Translations under genes and position numbers: made by a program
The notes under the pieces: generated by a model
The model's input: the letters and a program-made list of their open reading frames with translations, nothing else
Told to the model about the DNA's origin: nothing
The model's database searches: none
Part shown: one piece after another, positions 43,969-53,143 of the stretch
Layout: each line of letters starts with the position of its first letter
Position numbering within the stretch: position 1 is the stretch's first letter
DNA from: JAVKMO01 sp031539345
Lineage (GTDB): Bacteria; Bacteroidota; Bacteroidia; Chitinophagales; Chitinophagaceae
Direction: 5' to 3'
Length of the DNA: 64,000 nucleotides
Assembly: GCA_031539345.1 (NCBI GenBank)
Contig: JAVKMO010000007.1
Coordinates: forward strand, 196,849-260,848

Positions 43969-44181
43969 CTATTTCACTACACTTAATGTTCTATTCGACA
44001 ATTGAACTTGAAATCGTACGGTTGCTTGTAAGGCAGTAAACACTTTCAATAGCGTATCCATTGTTACATTACTCGTATGGTTTTCAAGCCTCGAAATTTG
44101 TGCTTTCTGAGAACAACTCTCGAGGAATAAAGATTTTACAATGGTTAGCTTTTTTATATTCAAAAATATATGTGCAATCAA
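43969..44181 (-). pseudogene. Truncated XRE-family helix-turn-helix regulator
   Basis: The 70-codon frame holds only the second half of an XRE domain: SQKAQISRLENHTSNVTMDTLLKVFTAL followed by QATVRFQVQLSN, the usual end of HigA/HipB-like antitoxin regulators. The recognition-helix start and the first helices are missing; what precedes is unrelated. It is therefore probably a remnant. It lies divergent to the RHH/MazF pair, overlapping its upstream region, so it could be a relic of an older toxin-antitoxin operon. Confidence 0.55.
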
Positions 44182-44217
44182 AAAAAGATATACTTTTGTG
44201 ATATTAAATTAACACAT

Positions 44218-44448
44218 ATGAAAACAATATCACTCAAAGTTGCTGATTCTATATTTGGGGAAACTGAACAAATTGTTTCCGACATCAATATATCAAGAAA
44301 TCGATATATCAACGAAGCGATTGAATACTATAATAAAGTTCAGAAAAGACAAATTTTAGAAATGCGTCTTCAAGCTGAGTCTAAATTAGTCCAAAAAGAT
44401 TCTATGGCTATATTAAAAGAATTTGAACAAATTGACTATGCAGATTAA
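44218..44448 (+). CDS. Ribbon-helix-helix antitoxin
   Basis: 76 residues from the ATG at 44218 (the frame is open from 44170, but MKTISLKVAD is the natural start). The N-terminal strand KTISLKVADSIFGE and helices SDINISRNRYINEAIEYYNK form an RHH/CopG-type DNA-binding domain; the acidic tail AILKEFEQIDYAD would bind the toxin. It overlaps the MazF gene by 11 bp, the standard antitoxin-first arrangement. It probably represses its own promoter. Confidence 0.85.
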   Translation: MKTISLKVADSIFGETEQIVSDINISRNRYINEAIEYYNKVQKRQILEMRLQAESKLVQKDSMAILKEFEQIDYAD

Positions 44449-44785
44449 CCAATACGAAATTTGGATTGCTGATTTAAGTCCGCAAATTGGAACAGAGCCA
44501 GGAAAAATAAGACCCGTTGTAATTATTCAAACCAATTTGCTCAATAAAATTCCACATGCATCAACAATTATTTGTCCAATAACTACAAATGTTCACAACG
44601 ATTCGCATATTTTAAGGGTCTACCTCAACAAAGGAATGTCAAATTTGCATAAAGATTGCGACGTTATGATTGATCAAATTCGAGCAATCGATAATAAAAG
44701 ACTCATCAAAAAAGTTGGCATAATACCCACTCATGTAATTGAAAAAATAAAAGAAAATCTGTCTATCATTATTGACATCAATTAG
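44438..44785 (+). CDS. MazF/PemK-type mRNA interferase toxin
   Basis: 115 residues from the ATG at 44438, which overlaps the antitoxin stop region. Family motifs are YEIWIADLSPQIGTEPGKIRPVVIIQ, STIICPITTNV and CDVMIDQIRAIDNKRL. The RPVVI arginine and the Thr/Ser of PITT are the residues used by MazF endoribonucleases. The toxin cleaves mRNA; the preceding RHH protein would neutralise it. The next gene is convergent from the SusCD operon, with a shared terminator between. Confidence 0.9.
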   Translation: MQINQYEIWIADLSPQIGTEPGKIRPVVIIQTNLLNKIPHASTIICPITTNVHNDSHILRVYLNKGMSNLHKDCDVMIDQIRAIDNKRLIKKVGIIPTHVIEKIKENLSIIIDIN

Positions 44786-44827
44786 ACCCCTTATACAACT
44801 TTTATCCTCAATATCATTCAGAACCCA

Positions 44828-44854
44828 CCAAAAAAAGCCACCCGTAGGTGGCTT
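44828..44854 (-). terminator. Intrinsic terminator (minus strand) of the SusCD operon, second copy
   Basis: GCCACC-CGTA-GGTGGC (44837-44852) with an A-run before it on the plus strand ends minus-strand transcription about 90 bp after the lipoprotein gene. It matches the copy at 43819-43845 in stem, loop and flanks over ~25 bp. Confidence 0.75.
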
Positions 44855-44945
44855 AGATAATTATTGATAATTTAAAAAATGTGCGTTAAAGTTTGAGGTG
44901 ATAGGACTTTAAATAATCTATTTTCTTTCTTAATGCTTTTTTTAT

Positions 44946-45785
44946 TTATGATTTTTTCAATATCAGTTTTTGACCTAAATAAGTATTAGGTCCAAAAAAA
45001 TTATAAACAAGGCTCATGGTACCAGCACATGAAAAGACAAAACCACTACCATGAACTTCGTACGAATTGACACCATATTTTCCACTAGATTTTAGTGCAT
45101 TGACTGTACCATCACTACTAACGACTACGGTAGTTTTTTGATCCCCAGGAGCATCAAATACAGGGTATCCTTCAATTGATAATGTACTATCATCAATTTT
45201 AGTTATTGTTAAAGAAGTAGCTCCTTCTTGCCAGTCATCTTGTTCTACTCTATAAGTACCAACAGCATCATTTGCAACAAACTTACATACCGCATTAGCT
45301 ACAAAATTGTTATTAAGATTTTTATAATTAGCACTTGACCCTAAACCATTACCTATTTCGGTTATAATTTTATTACCTGTACCATCATAAGTATAATAGA
45401 GTAACTTTATTTGATCTCCCGGTGTTACATATTTGGCTAAATCATCCGGCAATGTATTCGCTTTATCTATACTTTTTGCAAGTTCCAAAGGCGTTATGAT
45501 TAAACCAGTTTCACTCAAAGCTAAGGTTTTAACAACATATTCTGAGTCTTTATATTTCCATACAATTTCTATTTTAGATGGGCTACCAAAAACTTTTAGT
45601 CCAGTAACTTCAAATTTGGAGGTGGCAAGGTTACTCATGTCTAACTTAGGGCTTGTAATTGTTGTGTACTGCACCCATGAACCATTCGTATAGTTATCCG
45701 AAAAATTAGCTGGTTTAGCACAATGAAAATTAGCATAAATGATTGTAATCAGTAATGCAAAAAATTGTTTTATATTTTTTATCAT
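44946..45785 (-). CDS. Exported protein downstream of SusCD, unknown function
   Basis: 279 residues. A hydrophobic signal (FFALLITIIYANFHC) ends at a cysteine; the lipobox is weak (NFHC) but a lipoprotein is likely, as for most third members of SusCD operons. The body appears all-beta with two halves: residues ~45-150 (KFEVTGLKVFGSPSKIEIVWKYKD) and ~165-279 (GTYRVEQDDWQEGATSLTITKIDD). No family is recognised. Placed 43 bp after the SusD-like gene, it may be a surface glycan- or peptide-binding protein. Confidence 0.6.
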   Translation of the reverse strand: MIKNIKQFFALLITIIYANFHCAKPANFSDNYTNGSWVQYTTITSPKLDMSNLATSKFEVTGLKVFGSPSKIEIVWKYKDSEYVVKTLALSETGLIITPLELAKSIDKANTLPDDLAKYVTPGDQIKLLYYTYDGTGNKIITEIGNGLGSSANYKNLNNNFVANAVCKFVANDAVGTYRVEQDDWQEGATSLTITKIDDSTLSIEGYPVFDAPGDQKTTVVVSSDGTVNALKSSGKYGVNSYEVHGSGFVFSCAGTMSLVYNFFGPNTYLGQKLILKKS

Positions 45786-45828
45786 AAGTTATAAGTTAAT
45801 TGTGAAAATTATGAAATTTTTGAAATTT

Positions 45829-47493
45829 TTATTTTAGTACAGTACTGCCATCATCCCAAAATACTCTTTGAGCTAGATCTAATTTTTGAGTGATGTTTTT
45901 ATTGTATAAAACAGCTTCTTGAGGATAATACATACTTCTTGGAAAAACTCCAGGGTTTGTAGTTAAAGTCGGTTGTAAATTATCTGGATATCCTGTTCTT
46001 CTGTATGTATTATATACCTCCATTCCATTACCCCAGCTACATTTATACAATTCATTTACTGCTATTTTTAATTTTCCAGCATCATTGGCAGCATTAAAAC
46101 TGACTTTAATATCAGTGATATATTTTTTCATCATTATTGCATATCCTCCGCTCCTAAACACAGTACTAGATGTATCTATTATTCCTGAAAAAGCAATAAC
46201 TGTTTTGAAATTTAAAAGTTTTGTAGAGAAACCATCCATCGCATCGGATAATAATGTAGTTTCAGTTCCTTTATCAGATGTAGATAAAGTTAATGCTGCC
46301 TCAAGTCTATAGAGTCGGACTATTGATGATGTTATCATAGGAAAAACACCTGCTCCTAACGCTCCTAGATCCTTGGTAACATCAACCAATTTATTTTGAT
46401 CAAATGAACCTCCTACAGGATAAAGTCCCCAAGTTGTACGTTTTTTTGTATCTGGTGGAATTCCTGCAGGATCGCCATGATTTCTTCCCCAAAAGACACC
46501 ATCATTACAAAATAAATCTGCTGTTTGGTAGTTTGATGGAGAAGTTCCACCTGTACAAGGCATATCATCAGTAGTTGCACTAGAAACACTAGCCTGTCTA
46601 TAAATCAAAAATCTCCATCTTGGATCATTCCCCTCCGATCTTAATTTATTCATACCATATGTTCCTAAATAATTACTAAATGCAGGTATAGACCCGTTAC
46701 CAACACCTGAAGTAGTATAGCAATCTACGTATGTTGGATTCCTAGAGTCAGGAGAGGTTACATTTTTTCCGTATTGAAACTGAAAATCTTCGGAAGCATT
46801 TGAAATGAATTTATCTATAACTAACAAAGCATTGATAGAATCTTTTGAAGCAACAGGCTGCACCAATCTAGTTTGTACAAAATATCTTAATTTAAGACTA
46901 TTAATCAATTTAATCCAACTTTCTTTTTTATTGGAATAGTATAAATCGTTAGCAGGTTGTAAAGACGCAGTTAATGAGAAATTGTACAACGCATTATTAA
47001 GAGACGCTAAAGCTAATTGATATACATCTATACCTTTATCTAGTTTTGGATTAAGGTTTGTTTCATCTAAAGCTTCTGTATAAGGAATATCTCCAAAATA
47101 ATCGACCAAAGTCATTAAAGTATAAGCTTTAAGAGTTTCCATAATAGCATAATGGGTATACATTTTCTTATTTAAAGACAAATCTTGTCCCTTTTTTATA
47201 TTAATCAATATCCCTCTATATGAATTACGCCATACATCATTGAGTGATTGGGCATCTTCAAATCGATTGTAAAGAGAAGTTGGCATAGCCTCTGCTCGAA
47301 CTAAATGGCCACCTATTCTAGCTATTTCATTGATAAAAACCGGTAAATTAATTTGAACCCTATTAAGATACAAATCAGGATCTATTTGTGTAACACTTGG
47401 ACTATTAGGAGAATCTAAGTAAGAATTTTTATTGCATTTATTATTGATAATAAGTACAAAAAAAAGTAAAAAAATAAATGTTATCTTATTCAT
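45829..47493 (-). CDS. SusD/RagB-family outer-membrane lipoprotein
   Basis: 554 residues with a lipoprotein signal (LLFFVLIINNKC). SusD-like features: YRGILINIKKGQDLS, YTLMTLVDYFGDIPYTEAL, the TPR-like helices around LALASLNNALYNF, and RWRFLIYRQ near the middle. The pattern of DYFGDIPYTEA with the long loop is typical of the SusD-like_2 subgroup. It acts as the surface lid of the SusC channel, capturing glycans or peptides. The gene is 23 bp downstream of susC. Confidence 0.88.
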   Translation of the reverse strand: MNKITFIFLLFFVLIINNKCNKNSYLDSPNSPSVTQIDPDLYLNRVQINLPVFINEIARIGGHLVRAEAMPTSLYNRFEDAQSLNDVWRNSYRGILINIKKGQDLSLNKKMYTHYAIMETLKAYTLMTLVDYFGDIPYTEALDETNLNPKLDKGIDVYQLALASLNNALYNFSLTASLQPANDLYYSNKKESWIKLINSLKLRYFVQTRLVQPVASKDSINALLVIDKFISNASEDFQFQYGKNVTSPDSRNPTYVDCYTTSGVGNGSIPAFSNYLGTYGMNKLRSEGNDPRWRFLIYRQASVSSATTDDMPCTGGTSPSNYQTADLFCNDGVFWGRNHGDPAGIPPDTKKRTTWGLYPVGGSFDQNKLVDVTKDLGALGAGVFPMITSSIVRLYRLEAALTLSTSDKGTETTLLSDAMDGFSTKLLNFKTVIAFSGIIDTSSTVFRSGGYAIMMKKYITDIKVSFNAANDAGKLKIAVNELYKCSWGNGMEVYNTYRRTGYPDNLQPTLTTNPGVFPRSMYYPQEAVLYNKNITQKLDLAQRVFWDDGSTVLK

Positions 47494-47516
47494 ATAATTA
47501 CAAATTAAAATGTTAA

Positions 47517-50500
47517 TTAAAAATTAAGTTTAAGGTTGAATGAATATTTACGAGCGGAAGGACCTGTCATAAATTCAAATCCTCTTGAATTAGTTCCTCC
47601 TCCGACACCATTTACCTCTGTGTCTATATTGTAGCCACTTGGAAAGCCAGGTGCAAAATACCATAAGTTATTAACAATAACCGATAAACTTATTGATTTT
47701 ATAATTGATTTTCCTTTTATCATTAAATATTTTTTATCTATTGTATATCCCAAAGAAACTTCTCTCAACCTAAATATAGATGCGTCATAAATACTTATAT
47801 CACTACCGCCAATTCCATTATTGAAATAAGAAGTTGTAGCACTTGTTTGAGTTTGATTTTGAGTGTACGTTTTTTTACCGGCATCGTCAGTATTTTCATT
47901 CACTCCTTTTAAAATAACAGATTGAAATCTATCTATATCAGTTTCTTTTGCCAATCCCCTTCCAATCATAGATCTAGCTGTTACAGAATATATTTGTCCT
48001 CCGTGTATATAATCTACTTGTGTACCTAAAACAAGACGCTTCCATTCTACAGTTAAGATTCCTGATGTTTTAAATGCAGGATTGGGATCTCCTATTATAT
48101 CAATATCTTGTGAAAGCTCATAATTTCCCGTACTTTTATTTACAATATACTGCCCATCAGGTGCTTTTTTTCGATATGTACCTTTAATAATATTCATAGC
48201 TTGTCCATTTTCAGCAAAATTTCCTAAATTGGAAAATCCGTTCAAAACAATAGATTTTATATCAGATGGCAGGTCGGCAATTTTATTCTTATATTTATAA
48301 AATAAGCCTTTTACATTAATATTCCAATCTTTATTTTTATACGCTGTTAATCCAACCGCAAGTTCTATACCTTGATTAATCATTGTGCCAGCATTAATAT
48401 ATTGCGAACCATAACCTGTAGAGCGGTCTAAAGTTCTTAATAAAATTTGATTTTTTGAGAACTTATAAAAATAAGTTGCTTCTACACTGATTTTATTATT
48501 AAACAATTGGGCTTCGACTCCAGTCTCAATCTCTTGCAATAATTCCGGCTTTAAATTAGGATTAGCTAAAATGTTTGAGATACCTCCCGTGTTTATTATT
48601 GCACCTGAATTAGAAATAAAAGACCTTGCCGAAAGGCTACCAGTGGTTCTTGTATTATATGGACTTGGCACATTTGCGCTTGTTGCAAATCCAACTCTTA
48701 CTTTAAGGTAATTTAATAGGTCTGATTTAATTGAAGGAATTAAATCACTCAAAATTCCAGAAAGACTTACGCTAGGGTAGAACAATGTATTGTTTCCTGA
48801 CTCTAAGGTAGAAAACACACTATACCTGCCCCCTAAATTTAAAAAAACAGAATTATTATATCCTAATGTACTTTGTATAAAATACCCCAAAGAGTATTGT
48901 TTTTCCTTATTTTCAATATTTGCATTCAAATATCCAAGATTGAATTGGCTTGATGAATTAAGAAAATTAGAATGATTCCCAATACCATAAATAATCTGCC
49001 CTGTACTAAATATACCACCTATATCGTTACTTGTGTGTTTATAATTTACCCCTGCTTCTATATTCAAATCAATATCTTTAGTAAGATTATCTTTGAAAGT
49101 AACCATCCCTACATGATCCCAAATCTGCGAATTAATATTCAAAGTTGTCAGACTGCCTAATGGTGCATTTGGATTATTTGCAGTAGGTTTTCCTCCTTTA
49201 TTAACTAAGGTCAATATGTTTAAATCTGAATTGTCATAACCGATTCGATAGGACAATCCAAATTTTTCATTTAGTTTTTGTTTTAGACTTAAGTTGCCAA
49301 AAGAACGATGATTCAATTCTGTATATTTAACATTATTTAAAGTCCATAATGGGTTTTGAATATCGTTATTAGGTCTATAGTAAAGAGATGAGTTATCTGT
49401 AGGATTTTCGTACGGCAAATTCATTAAATCTACAGTTAGAGGAGTGTACATAATATCTCCAAATACAGAATACCCATATTGAGCACTAGACCCAGAACTA
49501 TAAGAAATAGGTGGCGTTGTATATTCAGACTCAACATAATTAAATGTACCCGCTAAAGTTAGACCCGAACTTAAATTATATATTCCACCTAAACTGAAAT
49601 TATATTTATTTAATTGATTTGTAGGTAAGTAACCTTGATCTCTTAAATTACTAAAAGACATATTGATTTTCCCCTTTTCATTACCCGCTGACATACTAAT
49701 ATTCGTGTTTGATGCCACGCCTACATTACTAAAAAAATTCTTTAACGAATTGTAGTTTTTATATTCATATTGAACTCCTTTATATTGAGGAAAAGCTGTA
49801 TTTAGCGATGGCTTATCATACGGATGAGTTAATAATTGACCTTCCATTTTAGCTCCCCAATTACTAAAAAAACCTAACCCTGCTCCATTATCAAACCCTC
49901 CTCCCCATGTTGTTTGTGTTTCTGGTAAAAAGGCGGCTTGAACAATGTTAACAGACTGACTAACAGATAAATTAAATTGTTCTGCATTTTTATTTGTAGT
50001 AGATGAACCCGTTTTTGTAGTAATCAAGATAACACCATTACGCCCAGATTCTCCATAGAGTACGGTTGCACTTAAGCCTTTTAGAATAGACACACTTTCT
50101 ATATTATTAGGATCTATATCTAAATTCCTTGATGCACCTTGCGAACCTGACTGAAAATCAGAACCCGAAGAACTTCCCGTAGAAGAAAATGCTCCAGAAT
50201 TAAATGGAACACCATCTATTACAAATAAGGGCTGTGAACTGCCTGTTATAGAAGAAAAACCCCTAATATTGATATTCGTTGCACTACCAGTTAAACCAGA
50301 ACTAGCATTGATATCTACGCCAGCTGCTTTACCATTTAAAAGCCTTGTCATATCAGACTCTGGTCTGCTTTCTAATAATTCTGAAGAAATAGTAGATACA
50401 GCATAGCCTAAGGCTTTTTTACTTTTTTTTATCCCCAACGCGGTTACAACAACTTCGTCTAATTTTTCTTTTTCAGCTTCTGGTTGTGCTACTGTGCTTT

Positions 50501-50627
50501 GTTGTTCTGTTGTTGTTGGCACGGTGGCATTTTCAAAAGATTTTGGAATTGGGCTACTTTCTTGTGCGTTTACATTGATTGCAAACACAGAAGCAAACAG
50601 CATAAACAGGTGTTTTGTTTTCTTCAT
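47517..50627 (-). CDS. SusC/RagA-family TonB-linked outer-membrane transporter
   Basis: 1036 residues. Signal peptide MKKTKHLFMLFASVFAINVNAQ, then a short Ser/Thr/Glu-rich linker, a TonB-box-like DEVVVTALGI, the plug (NGKAAGVDINASSGLTGSATNINIRGF, PLFVIDGVPF, ILKGLSATVLYGESGRNGVILITTK) and a ~22-strand barrel ending in KYSFNLKLNF. The carboxypeptidase-D-like N-terminal domain common in SusC proteins is missing, leaving only the linker. It imports a ligand using TonB energy with the SusD partner. No regulator or glycoside hydrolase gene is adjacent, so the nutrient is unknown. Confidence 0.93.
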   Translation of the reverse strand: MKKTKHLFMLFASVFAINVNAQESSPIPKSFENATVPTTTEQQSTVAQPEAEKEKLDEVVVTALGIKKSKKALGYAVSTISSELLESRPESDMTRLLNGKAAGVDINASSGLTGSATNINIRGFSSITGSSQPLFVIDGVPFNSGAFSSTGSSSGSDFQSGSQGASRNLDIDPNNIESVSILKGLSATVLYGESGRNGVILITTKTGSSTTNKNAEQFNLSVSQSVNIVQAAFLPETQTTWGGGFDNGAGLGFFSNWGAKMEGQLLTHPYDKPSLNTAFPQYKGVQYEYKNYNSLKNFFSNVGVASNTNISMSAGNEKGKINMSFSNLRDQGYLPTNQLNKYNFSLGGIYNLSSGLTLAGTFNYVESEYTTPPISYSSGSSAQYGYSVFGDIMYTPLTVDLMNLPYENPTDNSSLYYRPNNDIQNPLWTLNNVKYTELNHRSFGNLSLKQKLNEKFGLSYRIGYDNSDLNILTLVNKGGKPTANNPNAPLGSLTTLNINSQIWDHVGMVTFKDNLTKDIDLNIEAGVNYKHTSNDIGGIFSTGQIIYGIGNHSNFLNSSSQFNLGYLNANIENKEKQYSLGYFIQSTLGYNNSVFLNLGGRYSVFSTLESGNNTLFYPSVSLSGILSDLIPSIKSDLLNYLKVRVGFATSANVPSPYNTRTTGSLSARSFISNSGAIINTGGISNILANPNLKPELLQEIETGVEAQLFNNKISVEATYFYKFSKNQILLRTLDRSTGYGSQYINAGTMINQGIELAVGLTAYKNKDWNINVKGLFYKYKNKIADLPSDIKSIVLNGFSNLGNFAENGQAMNIIKGTYRKKAPDGQYIVNKSTGNYELSQDIDIIGDPNPAFKTSGILTVEWKRLVLGTQVDYIHGGQIYSVTARSMIGRGLAKETDIDRFQSVILKGVNENTDDAGKKTYTQNQTQTSATTSYFNNGIGGSDISIYDASIFRLREVSLGYTIDKKYLMIKGKSIIKSISLSVIVNNLWYFAPGFPSGYNIDTEVNGVGGGTNSRGFEFMTGPSARKYSFNLKLNF

Positions 50628-50758
50628 AAAGGTTTGTTTTTGGTTAAAAAATAAGGTTAAAAATACTTACATACATTGGTTCATAAAATCTAAACTAAAC
50701 TTTTTTCTTATTTCGATATCTTATTTTTTACATTTTAGGAGCTTCGTGATTTCAATGT

Positions 50759-51771
50759 CTATTCTTTACTGTCATCTAATAATTGGTTGAGTTCACTGGC
50801 AAGTTTTTTTTGTCGGGTAAGTAAATTTGGTATTTGCTGATGAATAATTGATTACTGATACTGTCGGTTGCATATTCGACTAAAACATGGTCTTTTTCTG
50901 CACCCAAAACTATTCCAATTGGTGGATTATCTCCCTCTGTACTGACTTCTTTTTTAAAGTAATTCAAATACAAATTCATTTGTCCAACATCTTGATGGGT
51001 TACCTCTCCACGTTTCAAATCAATGAGTACGAAGCATTTCAAAATACGATGATAGAAAACTAGGTCTACATAAAAATGTTTGCCACTGATTGAAATTCTG
51101 TATTGTCGTTTTTCAAAGGTAAAACCGTTGCCTAATTCCAACAAAAAGTTTTGCAAATTGCAAATCAATTTTTCTTCCAATTCACCTTCAATGTATTGAT
51201 GATTTTGCGGAATATTCAAAAACTCTAAAACGTAAGGGTCTTTCAAAATATCTTCTACTTGCTGAATGTCTTGCCCTTGTTGGGAAAGTTCCAGTACGCC
51301 TTTTTTATCTTTGGCTTAGTGCGAAACGATGAAATAGCATGCTTTTTATTTGACGCCTGAGTTCTCTAACGCTCCAGTTTTCTTTTTCAGTTTGTTTGGC
51401 ATAAAAGTTGATTTCAAGTTCATTCTCTGAACGTAGAATTTCACAATAATGACTCCAACTCAAAACGTTAGACAGTGTCTGACTTTTTGGAAATGTCAGG
51501 TAAAGTTTTCTCATATACAACAAATTAGATCGACTAAAACCCTTTCCGTAAAGTTGTTTCAAGTCTTTTGAAAGTTGCTCAAAAAGAAAACTTCTGTATT
51601 CTGCTTTATCATTACCGCCTTGTTCAAATTCTACAATGTGTCGTTCTATTAACCAATAAGTTTGGACTAAAATTGTATTTACCGAACGGGGCCGACTTGC
51701 TCCCTACCTTTTTGTAACAAAGTGCCAATTTCGGTAATTAAAGGAGTATATTTTGATTTTTCTACGTTCAC
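50759..51771 (-). pseudogene. DUF1016 (YhcG-like PDDEXK) nuclease, frameshifted
   Basis: Joining three frames rebuilds one protein of about 335 residues. The N-terminal part starts at GTG 51771 (NVEKSKYTPLITEIGTLL), shifts frame near 51690 (GREQVGP to VNTILVQTYWLIERHIVEFEQ), shifts again near 51310 (FALSQ to DKKGVLELSQQGQD) and a third time in an A8 run near 50808, after which KLASELNQLLDDSK ends at a stop at 50759. The C-terminal nuclease core (FYHRILKCFVLIDLKRGEV) is readable. All three lesions are single-base changes, the last two in A-runs. DUF1016 proteins are often linked to restriction systems. Confidence 0.75.
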
Positions 51772-52199
51772 TTTTTGGGCTGTAAATTTAATTTGTAAAA
51801 GTAATAAAAATATTGCGTAAAAAATTTTATTCCGTGCTTGGTGTTTCTGCAAACACCTTAAAATTGATAACCATCAGATAAAACCACCTGATATGGGGAG
51901 GCTCTTTTTTTATTTTTAACAATCTTTATTTTTACATTTTATTAACACGTTTTTTTTTGATGTGATTGGCAAAAACTATCCGTGATGCGCGTCTGTCAAG
52001 GCACTCGTTTTTATTCAAATAAAATGAGCCGCTGTGATGAACCTATTATTGAGCCAGCAAGCATTTACAATTGAATGTATGGTTGAATAAAAATGTTCTA
52101 CAAACATCCTTGTTTGGAATTGAAGTTAATGTGTTGAAATGGTCGCCGTCATCGCCTTCAACAAAAAAGCAATTGTATTCAATACAAAGTTGTACCAAA
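51772..52199. repeat. Intergenic region: hairpins and dispersed repeat copy B
   Basis: No gene is seen here. A perfect hairpin GGTGTTT-CTGC-AAACACC lies at 51840-51857, and CCATCAG can pair with CTGATaTGG (51870-51896), followed by a T-run at 51905-51911, which is terminator-like on the plus strand. From TCAAATAAAATGA (52015-52027) to TTGAAAT (52134-52140) the region aligns with copy A at 43639-43763. Confidence 0.45.
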
Positions 52200-53102
52200 T
52201 TATGATTCTAAACAACCATTTCCTTGTAAGCCGCCTGTATGGACAAATAAAATTTTTTCTTGAGGAGAAATTCGTTTTTGTTCGTGTAAATTGATTAAAC
52301 CATACATGGCTTTTGCAGTATAAATTTTGTCTAAAGGCACTTGATGTGTGGTTTGAAATTGTTTGATAAAATCAATCAAAAACGGTGTTGTTTTTCCAAA
52401 TTTTCCAAAATGATAATCGTGTATAAAAACAAGGTTGTGGTGTTGTTTTTCGTGTATCAATTCTGCCGTTTCGCTTTCGATAGTCAGATTGTTTTTCATC
52501 GGCACAAAGCCAACGATTTGTATCTGTTTTGTCTGCACTGCATTGCAAATGCCAGCGAGCGTAGTACCCGTCCCTACAGCAACAACAATCATGGTGTAGA
52601 AACTTGTGTCGAGGTGTTGAAATAAATTTTGCATACCCAAAGCACCCAACTTGCCATAACCGCCTTCTGGAATAAAATAATGATTTGCATAGGCGTGCAG
52701 TTCGTCGATAATGCCTTGTTTTTTTTTGTGTTGCTTGTAAAATTGTTGTTCACAAAAAATCAATTGCATACCTTGTTCTTGGCAAAACTGTAGAGTAGGT
52801 GTTCGATTATCTTCATCTTGTCCACGCACAAAACCAATGCAAGGCATTTGATTTTCTTTACAATAAAACGCAGTTGCAGCAAGGTGATTAGAATAAAAGC
52901 CGCCAAAAGTGGCAATCCCTATAGCTGATTTTTTTTTTGCTTCTATAAAATAATTGGTGAGTTTAAACAGTTTGTTGCCTGAAACAATAGGGTGTATTTT
53001 ATCTAAACGCAGTATGTCAATTTTAAACGTATCATCAATGCAAATTGTTTGTATAAAATCTTTGTTTTCGAGGTTTCTATTGTCGTATTGCAAAAAATTC
53101 AT
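52200..53102 (-). CDS. PLP-dependent ACC deaminase/D-cysteine desulfhydrase family enzyme
   Basis: 300 residues. The PLP lysine is in HPIVSGNKLFKLTNYF, followed by TFGGFYSNHLAATAFY, VAVGTGTTLAGIC and a C-terminal VHTGGLQGN. This is the 1-aminocyclopropane-1-carboxylate deaminase / D-cysteine desulfhydrase family of fold-type II. Most bacterial members of this length are D-cysteine desulfhydrases; ACC deaminase needs further residues that cannot be judged by eye. It lies 41 bp downstream of mfd on the same strand. Confidence 0.85.
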   Translation of the reverse strand: MNFLQYDNRNLENKDFIQTICIDDTFKIDILRLDKIHPIVSGNKLFKLTNYFIEAKKKSAIGIATFGGFYSNHLAATAFYCKENQMPCIGFVRGQDEDNRTPTLQFCQEQGMQLIFCEQQFYKQHKKKQGIIDELHAYANHYFIPEGGYGKLGALGMQNLFQHLDTSFYTMIVVAVGTGTTLAGICNAVQTKQIQIVGFVPMKNNLTIESETAELIHEKQHHNLVFIHDYHFGKFGKTTPFLIDFIKQFQTTHQVPLDKIYTAKAMYGLINLHEQKRISPQEKILFVHTGGLQGNGCLES

Positions 53103-53143
53103 AAAACGTAAATAACATCAATCAAAATCAATAGGACAAGAAA

